The translations under genes were made by a program, and so were the position numbers. Under the pieces are notes generated by a model that worked only from the letters and a program-made list of their open reading frames with translations, was not told the origin of the DNA and made no database searches. Below are positions 1 through 7,229 of a DNA stretch of 15,050 bases, piece by piece. This stretch comes from an uncultured Clostridia bacterium (lineage in GTDB: Bacteria; Bacillota; Clostridia; Christensenellales; Aristaeellaceae), in NCBI GenBank assembly GCA_947600345.1, contig CANQGC010000043.1, positions 1 to 15,050 of the forward strand, in the 5' to 3' direction. Numbering within the stretch: position 1 is the stretch's first letter; every line of letters starts with the position of its first letter.

Positions 1-2874
1 AAGAAGCGGGGCGGCCTTCTTGGACTGCTCTCCGCGGATAAGGGAAAACAGGAACAGAACGAGAAGCTGATGGCCGAGAACAGCCGCCTGAACATCACCG
101 AGATGATGAACCAGGGCGACTACATCAACCTGATCGTCGATTCGGTGCTGGACAACCTGGTCTACGGCGGCGCGCTGGCCATACTGGTGCTGCTGCTGTT
201 CCTGATGGACTGGCGGCCCACGCTGATCGTGGCGCTGTCGATCCCCACCAGCGTGGTCGTGGCCTTCGTGTGCATGTACTTCACCGGCATCACGCTGAAC
301 GTGATGAGCCTGTCCGGCCTGGCGCTGGGCGTGGGCATGCTGGTGGACAACTCCATCGTGTCCATCGAGAACATCTACCGCCTGCGCGACGAGGAGCACC
401 TGCCGATACTGACCGCCAGCATACGGGGCGTGAGCCAGGTGTCGGGCGCGCTGTTCGCCTCCACGCTGACCACCATCTGCGTGTTCCTGCCGGTGGTGTT
501 CGTCGAGGGCATGGCGCGGGATCTGTTCACCGACATGGGCCTGACCATCGCCTTCTCGCTGCTGGCGAGCCTGCTGGTGGCGATGACGCTGGTGCCCACC
601 GCCGCCGCCACGCTGTTCAAGAACCGCAAGGAGAAGCCCCATCGCTTCTTCAGCGCCTTCCAGCGCGGCTATGTGAAGCTGCTGAGCGGCGCGCTGCGGG
701 TCAAGCCGCTGGTGCTGCTGCTGGCGGTGGCGCTGCTGGCCTACTCGGGCTACCGGGTGATGGACATGGGCATCTCCTTCATGCCCAGCGTCAACTCCGA
801 GCAGATGAGCGCGTCGCTGAACTTTGAGGATCCCGACATGCCCGACTCCGAGCGAGAGGCGGCCGCCATCTCCATCATGGAGGAGATCATGCAGGTGGAG
901 GGCGTGAAGGACGTATCCCTCTCCGGCGCGTCGGCGATGTCGCTGATGGGCGGCGGCTCGGGCTACAGCTACTACGTGCTGGTGGACACGGAGCTCGGCC
1001 GCAAGAACGCCGAAATCGCCGCGGAGATGCAGAAGCGCGCCGCGCCCTACGCCGACGGCGAGCGCGCCGTGTTCGGCGTCCAGACCTCCACGATGGACCT
1101 GTCCGCCTTCGCGGGCCAGGGCATCACCATCGACATCTCCGGCGACGACATCCAGAAGCTGCGCGACACCTCCGTGGAGCTGGCCGCCATCTGCGCCCAG
1201 GTGGACGGCGCGCAGAACATCGACGACGGCAGCGAGGAGGCCGAGCCCAAGCTGGCCATCGTCGTGGACAAGGAGCTCGCCAGCGACAACTCCCTCAGCG
1301 TGGGCCAGGTCTACCAGTACGTGGCCCAGCGGCTCTACGGCAAGGTATCGCTGACCGACGCCACGCTGGACGGCCGGGAGTACACGCTCTACGTGGTCGA
1401 AGACAAGAACCTGAACATCACGCCCTCCGAGCTCGCCGACATGGAGATCGAGGTGGAGGGCACGACCGAGACCCACTTCGTGCGCATCGGCGACATCGCC
1501 GATATCGTGAACGGCGAGAGCCTGTCCAGCATCCGCCGCGACAACCAGACCCGCGTAGCCAGCGTCAGCTTCGAGGTGGCCGACGGCTACAGCGCCAACC
1601 TGGTCAGCCGCGACCTGGAGGAGAAGCTCGCATCCTACCAGCCCCCCGAGGGCATCACCATCGGCCTGTCCGGCGAGAACGAATCCGTGATGGGCTACAT
1701 GAAGGATCTGCTCACGATGCTGGGCATCGCGGTGCTGTTCATCTTCCTGATCATGGTGGCCCAGTTCCAGAGCTTCAAGTCGCCGATCATCGTCATGTTC
1801 ACGATCCCGCTGGCCTTCACCGGCGGCCTGCTGGCGCTGATCATCACCGGCATGGACCTGTCCATCATCGCGATGGTGGGCTTCCTGGTGCTCTCCGGCG
1901 TGGTGGTGAACAACGGCATCGTGTTCATCGACAGCGTGAACCAGATGCGCATATCCGGCATGGAGAAGCGCGAGGCACTGCTGGAGACCGGCCGCGTCCG
2001 CCTGCGCCCGATCCTGATGACGGCGCTGACCACGATCCTGGGCATGAGCACGATGGCGATGGCCCAGGGCATGGGCGCGGAGATGATGCAGCCCATGGCC
2101 GTGGTCACGATCGGCGGCCTGACCTACGCCACGCTGATGACGCTGTTCGTGGTGCCCGTGCTCTACGATCTGTTCAACGGCAAGAAGATGAAAGCCCGCG
2201 AGATCGAGATGGTGAAGGAGGCCGCCGGCATGCACCGCGAGGGCTTCGACGACGACGTCCTCGCGCCCGCGAAACCAAGCCCCGCGCAAGCCGCCGCGGC
2301 CGCCGAACCCTCCCTCCCCACGCCAGCGCCCGCTCCCGCCGGGGAAGCGCCCGCTGAAGAAGCGCCCGTCCGGGAAGCAGCCGCAGAGGAAGCGCCTGTA
2401 GAAAAGGCGCCTGTCGAGGAAGCTCCCATCGAAGAAGTTCTCGCAAAGGAGACCCTCGTAGAGGAAGCCCCCGTAGAAGAGGCTCCCACGGAGGAAGCCC
2501 CCGTAGAGGAAGCCTCTGATGAAGAGGCGGCCGTCCCGGAACCGCCCGTCGAGGATGCGCCCACCGAAGAGACTTCCTTTGAGGACGCGCTCGACGAGGA
2601 GCCGTTCGCTGAGGGCGCTTCTACTGAGGATGCGCCTGACGAGCAGGATTCCGTTGTGGACGCGCCCGACGAAGATGCACCCGCTGAGGAAGCGATTGAC
2701 GAGGAGGATTCCGCTGAGGAAGTGCCCGGCGAGGATGAATCCCTGAACTCCGAGTCTGATTCCGATTCCGAATTCACGTCCGTGCCGTGGATCACGCCGG
2801 AGCCCGAGGTTCGCTCCAGCTCCGCAAAGTCCAAGAAAAAATCCAAGAAGGCGTCCGGCAAGGACAGGAAGTAG
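1..2874 (+). CDS. RND-family (HAE1-like) efflux transporter, C-terminal part, with long acidic tail
   Basis: Proton-driven membrane exporter of the AcrB/SwrC superfamily. The frame is open from base 1 with no stop, so the start lies upstream; 957 codons are visible. Residues below are counted from the internal Met at 70. TM2-TM4 lie at about 30-105, with the TM4 motif GMLVDNSIVSIENI (D93, N94); TM5-TM6 lie at about 125-185. A periplasm-side porter/docking region spans about 235-540. TM8-TM12 lie at about 560-702, with VVVNNGIVFID (N614, N615) where AcrB has its TM10 lysine. The DN/NN form is, as I recall, frequent in Gram-positive homologues. From about residue 704 the protein departs from the family into a roughly 230-residue tail of Glu/Ala/Pro repeats, then Asp/Ser/Glu, ending in a Lys-rich patch. 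RND C-termini are cytoplasmic, so the tail should be too. Family assignment is firm; substrate unknown. Confidence 0.95.
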   Translation, partial: KKRGGLLGLLSADKGKQEQNEKLMAENSRLNITEMMNQGDYINLIVDSVLDNLVYGGALAILVLLLFLMDWRPTLIVALSIPTSVVVAFVCMYFTGITLNVMSLSGLALGVGMLVDNSIVSIENIYRLRDEEHLPILTASIRGVSQVSGALFASTLTTICVFLPVVFVEGMARDLFTDMGLTIAFSLLASLLVAMTLVPTAAATLFKNRKEKPHRFFSAFQRGYVKLLSGALRVKPLVLLLAVALLAYSGYRVMDMGISFMPSVNSEQMSASLNFEDPDMPDSEREAAAISIMEEIMQVEGVKDVSLSGASAMSLMGGGSGYSYYVLVDTELGRKNAEIAAEMQKRAAPYADGERAVFGVQTSTMDLSAFAGQGITIDISGDDIQKLRDTSVELAAICAQVDGAQNIDDGSEEAEPKLAIVVDKELASDNSLSVGQVYQYVAQRLYGKVSLTDATLDGREYTLYVVEDKNLNITPSELADMEIEVEGTTETHFVRIGDIADIVNGESLSSIRRDNQTRVASVSFEVADGYSANLVSRDLEEKLASYQPPEGITIGLSGENESVMGYMKDLLTMLGIAVLFIFLIMVAQFQSFKSPIIVMFTIPLAFTGGLLALIITGMDLSIIAMVGFLVLSGVVVNNGIVFIDSVNQMRISGMEKREALLETGRVRLRPILMTALTTILGMSTMAMAQGMGAEMMQPMAVVTIGGLTYATLMTLFVVPVLYDLFNGKKMKAREIEMVKEAAGMHREGFDDDVLAPAKPSPAQAAAAAEPSLPTPAPAPAGEAPAEEAPVREAAAEEAPVEKAPVEEAPIEEVLAKETLVEEAPVEEAPTEEAPVEEASDEEAAVPEPPVEDAPTEETSFEDALDEEPFAEGASTEDAPDEQDSVVDAPDEDAPAEEAIDEEDSAEEVPGEDESLNSESDSDSEFTSVPWITPEPEVRSSSAKSKKKSKKASGKDRK
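2338..2720 (+). repeat. Degenerate E-E-A-P-V/T pentapeptide repeats in the RND C-terminal tail
   Basis: The translated tail contains about 25 imperfect units of the form (E/D)-(E/D)-A-P-(V/T/A), for example EEAPVEEAPTEEAPVEEA. The DNA shows a matching approximate 15-bp period built on gag/gaa-gaa-gcn-ccn-gtn. Codon use also shifts: the transporter core strongly prefers GAG and GCC, while the tail mixes GAA, GCG, GTA and GAT. The units are too diverged at the DNA level to be a perfect microsatellite. The reading frame stays intact throughout, which argues for selection on the protein. Confidence 0.8.
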
Positions 2875-2931
2875 ACGCGAAAGGAAGGGGCCGCCACGAC
2901 CAGCCCCACGAAAGCGAACGGACGCAAGCGA

Positions 2932-2960
2932 GGGGGATGTCTCCGATGGAGACATCCCCC
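2932..2960. terminator. Bidirectional terminator-like hairpin between convergent genes
   Basis: A perfect 13-bp stem (2932-2944 with 2948-2960; GGGGGATGTCTCC and its complement) closes on a GAT triloop. It lies 57 bases past the RND stop and 31 bases past the fucosidase stop on the opposite strand. The following T-tract is very short (TT on the plus strand), so it may not be a classic strong intrinsic terminator. Its position between converging genes makes a shared terminator the simplest reading. Confidence 0.75.
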
Positions 2961-2991
2961 TTGATCTATGTTCGCGCTCGAACGCCGGGGC

Positions 2992-4305
2992 TTACTCCCC
3001 CGCGCCGCCGCGCACGCGCAGGGCCACGGGGTACTCCAGCGCGCCGTCGAAGTTCAGCGTCAGCGCGCCGTCCGCCTGCGTCCAGTGCAGGCCGCCCGCC
3101 TCCGCCAGCGGCTCGACCTCGCCTTGCACGCCCTCGATGCGCAGGCTCGCCGGGCCCTCGGCGTCGGCGATGACGTAGAGGTCCGCGCCCTTGCGGGTGA
3201 AGTAGGCCTTGCAGCCCTCCCCCTGCTGCGTCTCGCGCTCGCTCATGCGGGTGCCGTAGATGGCGTCGCCGTTCTTCTCCAGCCACGCGCCCATGCCCAG
3301 CAGGCTCCTCTCCTGCAGCGGCGGGATGGTGCCGTCGGCCTTCGGGCCCACGTTGATCAGGAGGTTGCCGTTGTTGGCCACCGTGAACACCAGCTCCCGT
3401 ACCAGCGCCTGGGGCGAGAGTATGTGGCGCTCGTCCTCCACGGCGTTGTAGCCGAAGCTCAGGCCCAGGCCGCGGCTGCTCTCCCACTTGGCGCTGCGGT
3501 TCACGCTGCCCTGCTCGTACTCCTTGACGGTGTAGTCGCTGTACAGGCCGTTGAAGCGGTCGTTGACCACGCCCTCGGGAACGGTGTTGTAGTAGTGCGA
3601 CAGCACGTGGGGCAGCATCTGCTCCCCGGCGTAGGGCCAGCCGATGTCGTTCCAGAGCACCGACGGATGGTAGTTGTTGATCAGCTCCAGGTATTGATGG
3701 TACACGTAGTCGGCGTACTCGTAGGTCGGGCAGTTCAGCTCGTGCACGTCCGCGTCGGTGAACATCGGGTCGTGGCGGAAGCGCCAGTCGATGATGGCGG
3801 AGTAGTAGACGCCCATGCGCATGCCGTGGCCGCGCACGCTCTGGGTGAGCTCGCCCGTGATGTCCCGCTTCGGCCCGCGGGCGATGGAGTTGTAGTCGGT
3901 GTACTTGCTGGGGAAGAGGCAGAAGCCATCGTGGTGCTTCGTCACCAGCACCACGTACTTCGCGCCCGCCTTCTTGAACAGCTCCGCCCACTCGTCGGGC
4001 TTCCAGTTCTCGGCGTGCCACATGTCGGTGAAGTTCTCGTAGGGGAAGTCCGCGCCGTAGGTCTTGAGGTGGTGCTCGTAGGTCGGGCCCCGGCCCACGT
4101 TCACGGAGTTGAAGTACCACTCGGCGTAGGGGTTCGCCACGAACCACTCGGTGTCCGGGATGGTGCCGAGCTCGCCCACCGGCGGCGCGTAGGCGGGCAC
4201 GGAGTAGGGGCCCCAGTGGATGAAGATGCCCAGCTTGGCGTCGTCATACCAGGCGGGCACGGCGTGCGTGCGCAGGGAATCCCAGTTCGGGCTGTATCTG
4301 GTCAT
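2992..4305 (-). CDS. Alpha-L-fucosidase, glycoside hydrolase family 29
   Basis: Retaining exo-glycosidase that releases terminal alpha-L-fucose from glycans. The 437-residue product has an N-terminal catalytic barrel. IFIHWGPYSVPA (H30) and TKHHDGFCLFPS (H124, H125) match GH29 substrate-binding motifs. LWNDIGWP places the nucleophile at D220, corresponding to Asp224 of the Thermotoga maritima enzyme. KWESSRGLGLSFGYN (E275) is the likely acid/base region. A short beta-rich C-terminal domain follows from about 345. There is no signal peptide, so the enzyme is predicted to be cytoplasmic. The start at 4305 was chosen because an AAGGAAGGG ribosome binding site precedes it and GH29 homology begins there; the frame stays open for 65 more codons upstream but crosses a terminator. 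The neighbouring solute-binding protein may supply its substrate. Confidence 0.95.
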   Translation of the reverse strand: MTRYSPNWDSLRTHAVPAWYDDAKLGIFIHWGPYSVPAYAPPVGELGTIPDTEWFVANPYAEWYFNSVNVGRGPTYEHHLKTYGADFPYENFTDMWHAENWKPDEWAELFKKAGAKYVVLVTKHHDGFCLFPSKYTDYNSIARGPKRDITGELTQSVRGHGMRMGVYYSAIIDWRFRHDPMFTDADVHELNCPTYEYADYVYHQYLELINNYHPSVLWNDIGWPYAGEQMLPHVLSHYYNTVPEGVVNDRFNGLYSDYTVKEYEQGSVNRSAKWESSRGLGLSFGYNAVEDERHILSPQALVRELVFTVANNGNLLINVGPKADGTIPPLQERSLLGMGAWLEKNGDAIYGTRMSERETQQGEGCKAYFTRKGADLYVIADAEGPASLRIEGVQGEVEPLAEAGGLHWTQADGALTLNFDGALEYPVALRVRGGAGE

Positions 4306-4330
4306 GTTCTCGATCCCTTCCTTTATGCAG

Positions 4331-4359
4331 ATTGGTCGTCTGTGCGAATTAGCCGTCAA
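4331..4359 (-). promoter_or_regulatory. Weak candidate promoter for the fucosidase gene
   Basis: On the minus strand TTGACG (4354-4359) is a 5/6 match to the -35 consensus. It lies just after the T-tract of the upstream terminator, about 50 nt before the fucosidase ATG. At 17-bp spacing the -10 would be ACCAAT (4331-4336), only 3/6. The location is right but the -10 is poor, so this may need an activator or may not be the real promoter. Confidence 0.3.
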
Positions 4360-4366
4360 CGGGTGC

Positions 4367-4415
4367 AAAATCCGCCCTGGCCGGGCCGGTTGAAGCGAAG
4401 CGGAGCCAGGGCGGA
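4367..4415 (-). terminator. Intrinsic terminator between the solute-binding protein and fucosidase genes
   Basis: TCCGCCCTGGC (4405-4415 read on the minus strand) pairs perfectly with GCCAGGGCGGA (4371-4381) across a 23-nt loop. TTTT (4367-4370) follows immediately on the minus strand. This suggests that transcription from the solute-binding protein gene ends here and that the fucosidase is largely transcribed on its own. The loop is longer than usual for a terminator. The rest of the 292-bp gap (4306-4597) holds only a small hairpin at 4542-4556 (CGGGGG-AAT-CCCCCG) and an AT-rich palindrome at 4582-4596 next to the stop codon. I see no gene in it. Confidence 0.65.
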
Positions 4416-4597
4416 AGGTGTGCGGGGAATCGACGGATGCTCTCGGCAGGCGCAGGGAGGCGCGGATGCCGTCTCGCGGCGCGCGCCTGGAACCGGCCAC
4501 CCTCCGCTCGCCGCGCCGCTCCCTGGCGGAAGGCCTGTATCCGGGGGAATCCCCCGTTCATTTGCGCCGCATCACCGGCGGCGGTTTTCAAAACCGG

Positions 4598-5863
4598 TCA
4601 GAAGCCCTCGACGCCCAGCGCCCGGGCGAAGGCGATGCGGTACTCATCCATCAGCTCCACGCATCCGGCGGGGTCCACATTGCCCATCAGCAGCTCCCGC
4701 ACGGCCCTTCCGGCATCGCTTTGGACGTAGCCAACGATCTTCGGCTCCGCAGTGGAGGTGCGCTGCAGCGCGTTGATAGCGTCGAGATTCTCCGTCACCA
4801 TCGCGGACTGGATGTTCGCGCTCTCGCCGCGGAAGACGCTGACGGTCGCGATGTCCGCGAAGGCCGCGTTGTAGTTCTCGGGGGTGGCGCAGAAGCTCAG
4901 GAACTCCAGCGCCGCATCCACGTTTGCGCCGTTTTTGTTGATCATGAGCATATTCAGATTGCCGCCCTCGAAGGTGCCGGCGTCGCAGGTGCCCATAAAT
5001 ACGGGCATGACGGAGAAGTCGTCCCGGGTATAGCCGTAGCTCTCGTCAAAGTCGGTGTAGAACCAGGTGTCCCAGATCATCGTCATCACGGCCTTGCCCG
5101 CGCCCAGCATCCGGCTGATGTCGGACCAGCCGTCGGTCAGGAAGGTATCGCCAAACCAGCCGCGCGACGCCGCCATCCGCAGCCATTCGGCCATAGCCCG
5201 CACCTCGGGAACATCGGCGTAGGCGATCTCGTTGCGGTTCAGCTTCGCCAGCTTCTCGCCGCCATCGCCGGAGAACACCGGGTCCAGGGCGAACTGGTAC
5301 ATCCAGTCGCAATCCCCGGCCGGCCAGCACAGCGGGATGTAGCCCTCCTCCACCAGCGTGTCGCACAGGGCGTTGAACTCCTCCTGGCTGGTCGCGGGCG
5401 CCAGGCCCAGCTCCTCCAGTATGGTCCTGTTGTAGTAGCAGCCGGACACGGAGCTCTCCCAGAAGGGCAGGCCCAGCAGGTTTCCCTCGCCGTCGACGCT
5501 GTAGTCGAGCGCCCCCTTGGTCAGATCGGAAACCCAGGGCTGATCGTTCAGGTAGCGGAAGTTTTCGGAAACAGCGTAGTTGTTCAGGCTGGAGTTGTTG
5601 AAGTGCTGAAAGATATCCGGCACGTCGCCGGAGGCGAACCGGTCGGCCGCGATGCTGTCGAAGCTATCCTGCTCGATGGGGATCAGCTCGATCTCGTTGC
5701 CGCTTGCCACCTCGTACTGCTCGATGATGGACGTCATGTAGCTCTTGGCCGCGTCGTTGGCGTTGGCCATGAGCGTGAGGGTCACTCCCTCCGCGAGGGC
5801 CGGAGCGGCGCATGCGAGAACCAGCGCCAATGCCAGAAGAAGGCGGATTCCGTTCTTTTTCAT
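4598..5863 (-). CDS. Extracellular solute-binding protein (family 1, carbohydrate ABC transporter type)
   Basis: Captures a carbohydrate outside the membrane and delivers it to an ABC permease. The product is 421 residues, typical for the family. MKKNGIRLLLALALVLAC is a clear signal peptide. LVLAC fits a lipobox with Cys18, while APALA-EG also reads as a signal peptidase I site, so lipoprotein versus secreted is unresolved. The mature part shows the family pattern: a first strand VTLTLMANA, FASGDVPDIFQ, the hinge segment LLGLPFWESSVSGCYYN, an aromatic-rich binding face (WFGDTFLTDGW, MIWDTWFYTDF) and the late ALEFLSFCATPENYN. The start at 5863 has GAGAGGA upstream. No ABC permease or ATPase gene lies beside it, which is unusual. 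The substrate is not readable from sequence; the downstream fucosidase hints at a fucosylated oligosaccharide. Confidence 0.92.
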   Translation of the reverse strand: MKKNGIRLLLALALVLACAAPALAEGVTLTLMANANDAAKSYMTSIIEQYEVASGNEIELIPIEQDSFDSIAADRFASGDVPDIFQHFNNSSLNNYAVSENFRYLNDQPWVSDLTKGALDYSVDGEGNLLGLPFWESSVSGCYYNRTILEELGLAPATSQEEFNALCDTLVEEGYIPLCWPAGDCDWMYQFALDPVFSGDGGEKLAKLNRNEIAYADVPEVRAMAEWLRMAASRGWFGDTFLTDGWSDISRMLGAGKAVMTMIWDTWFYTDFDESYGYTRDDFSVMPVFMGTCDAGTFEGGNLNMLMINKNGANVDAALEFLSFCATPENYNAAFADIATVSVFRGESANIQSAMVTENLDAINALQRTSTAEPKIVGYVQSDAGRAVRELLMGNVDPAGCVELMDEYRIAFARALGVEGF

Positions 5864-5906
5864 GAATCTATCCTCTCTGTCGTTTTGCCGCAAGGGCTAT
5901 AGCTTA

Positions 5907-5934
5907 ATTATACCATAGAAAGTATTTTTGTCAA
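5907..5934 (-). promoter_or_regulatory. Consensus sigma-A promoter of the solute-binding protein gene
   Basis: On the minus strand the -35 is TTGACA (5929-5934, 6/6) and the -10 is TATAAT (5907-5912, 6/6), with a 16-bp spacer. Transcription should start near 5900, giving a leader of about 37 nt before the ATG at 5863. The stretch is AT-rich against a GC-rich background. It is the strongest promoter in the window, implying high expression unless repressed. Confidence 0.9.
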
Positions 5935-5940
5935 TCCTTG

Positions 5941-5965
5941 AAAAATATCCGCGCCAAAGGGCGCG
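5941..5965 (-). terminator. Short hairpin plus T-tract just upstream of the promoter
   Basis: CGCGCC (5950-5955) pairs with GGCGCG (5960-5965) around a 4-nt loop. On the minus strand it is followed by GATATTTTT. It is a possible second terminator for the reductase operon and would insulate the adjacent promoter from read-through. The stem is only 6 bp. Confidence 0.45.
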
Positions 5966-6013
5966 TACGAGAGAAAAAAGGAAGATTAGGTTAAACTGTG
6001 GGCCGTACAAAGA

Positions 6014-6053
6014 GCGCCCTCCACCTTCGATACCGAACAGTTTGCCAGGGCGC
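6014..6053 (-). other. Nested hairpin between two terminators
   Basis: GCGCCCT (6014-6020) and AGGGCGC (6047-6053) pair across a 26-nt loop that itself contains a small TTCG/CGAA stem. On the minus strand it follows the strong terminator at 6054-6086. It may be a back-up terminator or a remnant. No protein-coding signal was seen between 5935 and 6118. Confidence 0.3.
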
Positions 6054-6086
6054 AAAATCGCGGCGGAGCTTTGCGTTCCGCCGCGA
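6054..6086 (-). terminator. Intrinsic terminator of the aldo/keto reductase operon
   Basis: A 10-bp perfect stem (6058-6067 with 6077-6086; TCGCGGCGGA and its complement) with a 9-nt loop is followed on the minus strand by ATTTTGC. It lies 32 nt beyond the stop of the second reductase. Confidence 0.8.
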
Positions 6087-6118
6087 AGTGGCAATTCATC
6101 TATCCGCCCGCCCCGGGA

Positions 6119-7216
6119 TCATTTCTCCGCGAAGTACGCCTGAATCTCCCGCATCCGGGCGGATTGGTTCACGTGGAAGGGGCATCTGCCGTCGCAGTGG
6201 CCGCAACCGGCGCAGTCCGCGGCGGTCCTGGCAAGCGTATGGTAGTGCTCCTTCGCCAGCGGGTCGCCTGCGAGCGCCAGGTCGTAGTACTTGTTGATGA
6301 GGCCCACGTTCAGGCCCTCCGGGCAGGGCGCGCAGTGGTTACAGTAGACGCACTGGCCCCTGGCCTCCTCCGGCGTGAGCGAGCTGACGATGGAATAGTC
6401 GCGCTCCTCCGCGCTCGCATCGAGGTAGGCGAGATTTTGCCTGAGCTGCTCCACGCTGCCCGCGCCGGGGAGCACGGTGAGCACGCCCGGCTTGTCCAGC
6501 GCGTACTGGATGCACTGGGCGGGCGTCAGCGCCGCGCCCAGCGGTGAGCGCTTCGCGTCCAGCAGCAATCCCGCGTTGAAGGGCTTCATCACGGAGATCC
6601 CCACGCCCTCCCGCTCGCAGCGCCGGTATAGATTGTAGCGCTCTTGAGCGCTTCCGTTGGCGAACTCGCCCTGGCCGTAGTCGTACATCGGATTGATGGA
6701 GAACATCAGCATATCCACGATGCCCAGGTCGAGCACCCGGTTCGCGGTTTGGGGATTGTGGCTGGACAGGCCGATGTGCCGAACCACGCCCTGGGCCTTC
6801 ATATCCAGCAGATATTGAAGCGCGCCGCCCCTTTCGTAGGCCTCCACGTCCTCCGCCTCGTCCAAGCAGTGGATGAAGCCGAAGTCAATGTAGTCCGTGC
6901 GCAGGTTGGAAAGCTGCCAGTCCACGGCGCGCCGGATCTCCTCCAGCTCCGTGGTCCAGCCGTACTCGCCGGTCACATAGTTCGCGCCGAAGTGCACCTG
7001 CAGCAGCGCCCGATCGCGCCTTCCCTCCAGCGCGCGGCCGTAGGCGGGAAAGATGCTGGCGTGGCCACCGGCCATGTCGAAGTAGTTGACGCCGTGGTCG
7101 AGGGCGTAGGTCACCGTTTCGATGATCCTCTCCTCACTCTGCTCGCCGACCACCGACGAGCCCATGCCGACGATGCCGATCCGCTCGCCCCCGCGGGGCA
7201 GAATTCGATATTCCAT
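6119..7216 (-). CDS. Aldo/keto reductase with two C-terminal [4Fe-4S] motifs (copy 2)
   Basis: Oxidoreductase of 365 residues: a TIM-barrel aldo/keto reductase domain (about 1-275) followed by a ferredoxin-like segment. The AKR signature positions D47 (YFDMAG), Y59 (PAYGRAL) and H116 (FIHCLDE) are visible. The usual catalytic Lys on strand 3 appears to be replaced by H75 (LLQVHFG). Cluster motif 1 is C289-x2-C292-x2-C295-x2-C298-P and motif 2 is C335-x2-C338-x2-C341-x3-C345-P, so eight cysteines could bind two clusters. The protein is cytoplasmic, with no signal peptide. The start at 7216 has GGAGGAGG 5-6 nt upstream and lies 13 nt after the stop of the preceding reductase, so the two form an operon. 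The protein is clearly diverged from its neighbour and is not a recent duplicate. Its substrate is unknown. Confidence 0.93.
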   Translation of the reverse strand: MEYRILPRGGERIGIVGMGSSVVGEQSEERIIETVTYALDHGVNYFDMAGGHASIFPAYGRALEGRRDRALLQVHFGANYVTGEYGWTTELEEIRRAVDWQLSNLRTDYIDFGFIHCLDEAEDVEAYERGGALQYLLDMKAQGVVRHIGLSSHNPQTANRVLDLGIVDMLMFSINPMYDYGQGEFANGSAQERYNLYRRCEREGVGISVMKPFNAGLLLDAKRSPLGAALTPAQCIQYALDKPGVLTVLPGAGSVEQLRQNLAYLDASAEERDYSIVSSLTPEEARGQCVYCNHCAPCPEGLNVGLINKYYDLALAGDPLAKEHYHTLARTAADCAGCGHCDGRCPFHVNQSARMREIQAYFAEK

Positions 7217-7229
7217 GAAGCCTCCTCCG

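Noticed and set aside
271..285. LPKRT near sortase residue 271 as a self-sorting motif
   Set aside because: The coordinates given are only a placeholder, because the position is a residue number (nucleotides about 10822-10836). It lacks Gly after Thr, has no following membrane helix, and lies at the edge of the catalytic domain.
2163..2927. Ser/Ala/Gly-rich minus-strand frame of 254 codons opposite the RND tail
   Set aside because: It is the mirror of the Glu/Ala/Pro repeat codons (GAA/GAG read as TTC/CTC, GCG as CGC). No initiation signal was seen.
4306..4500. 65-codon N-terminal extension of the fucosidase
   Set aside because: The extension crosses an intrinsic terminator, has no homology-like sequence and no ribosome binding site, while the Met at 4305 has both a ribosome binding site and the family N-terminus.
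4349..4591. Possible small gene in the gap after the solute-binding protein
   Set aside because: The 80-codon frame is Arg/Ala-rich, overlaps the terminator hairpin and lacks a convincing start signal.
2968..4776. Open frame of 602 codons on the plus strand over the fucosidase
   Set aside because: Antisense to a gene with clear GH29 catalytic motifs; composition is that of a shadow frame and it has no start signal.
5897..6143. Small frames on both strands between the solute-binding protein and reductase genes
   Set aside because: The region holds a promoter and two to three hairpins; the frames run through these elements and have no ribosome binding site.
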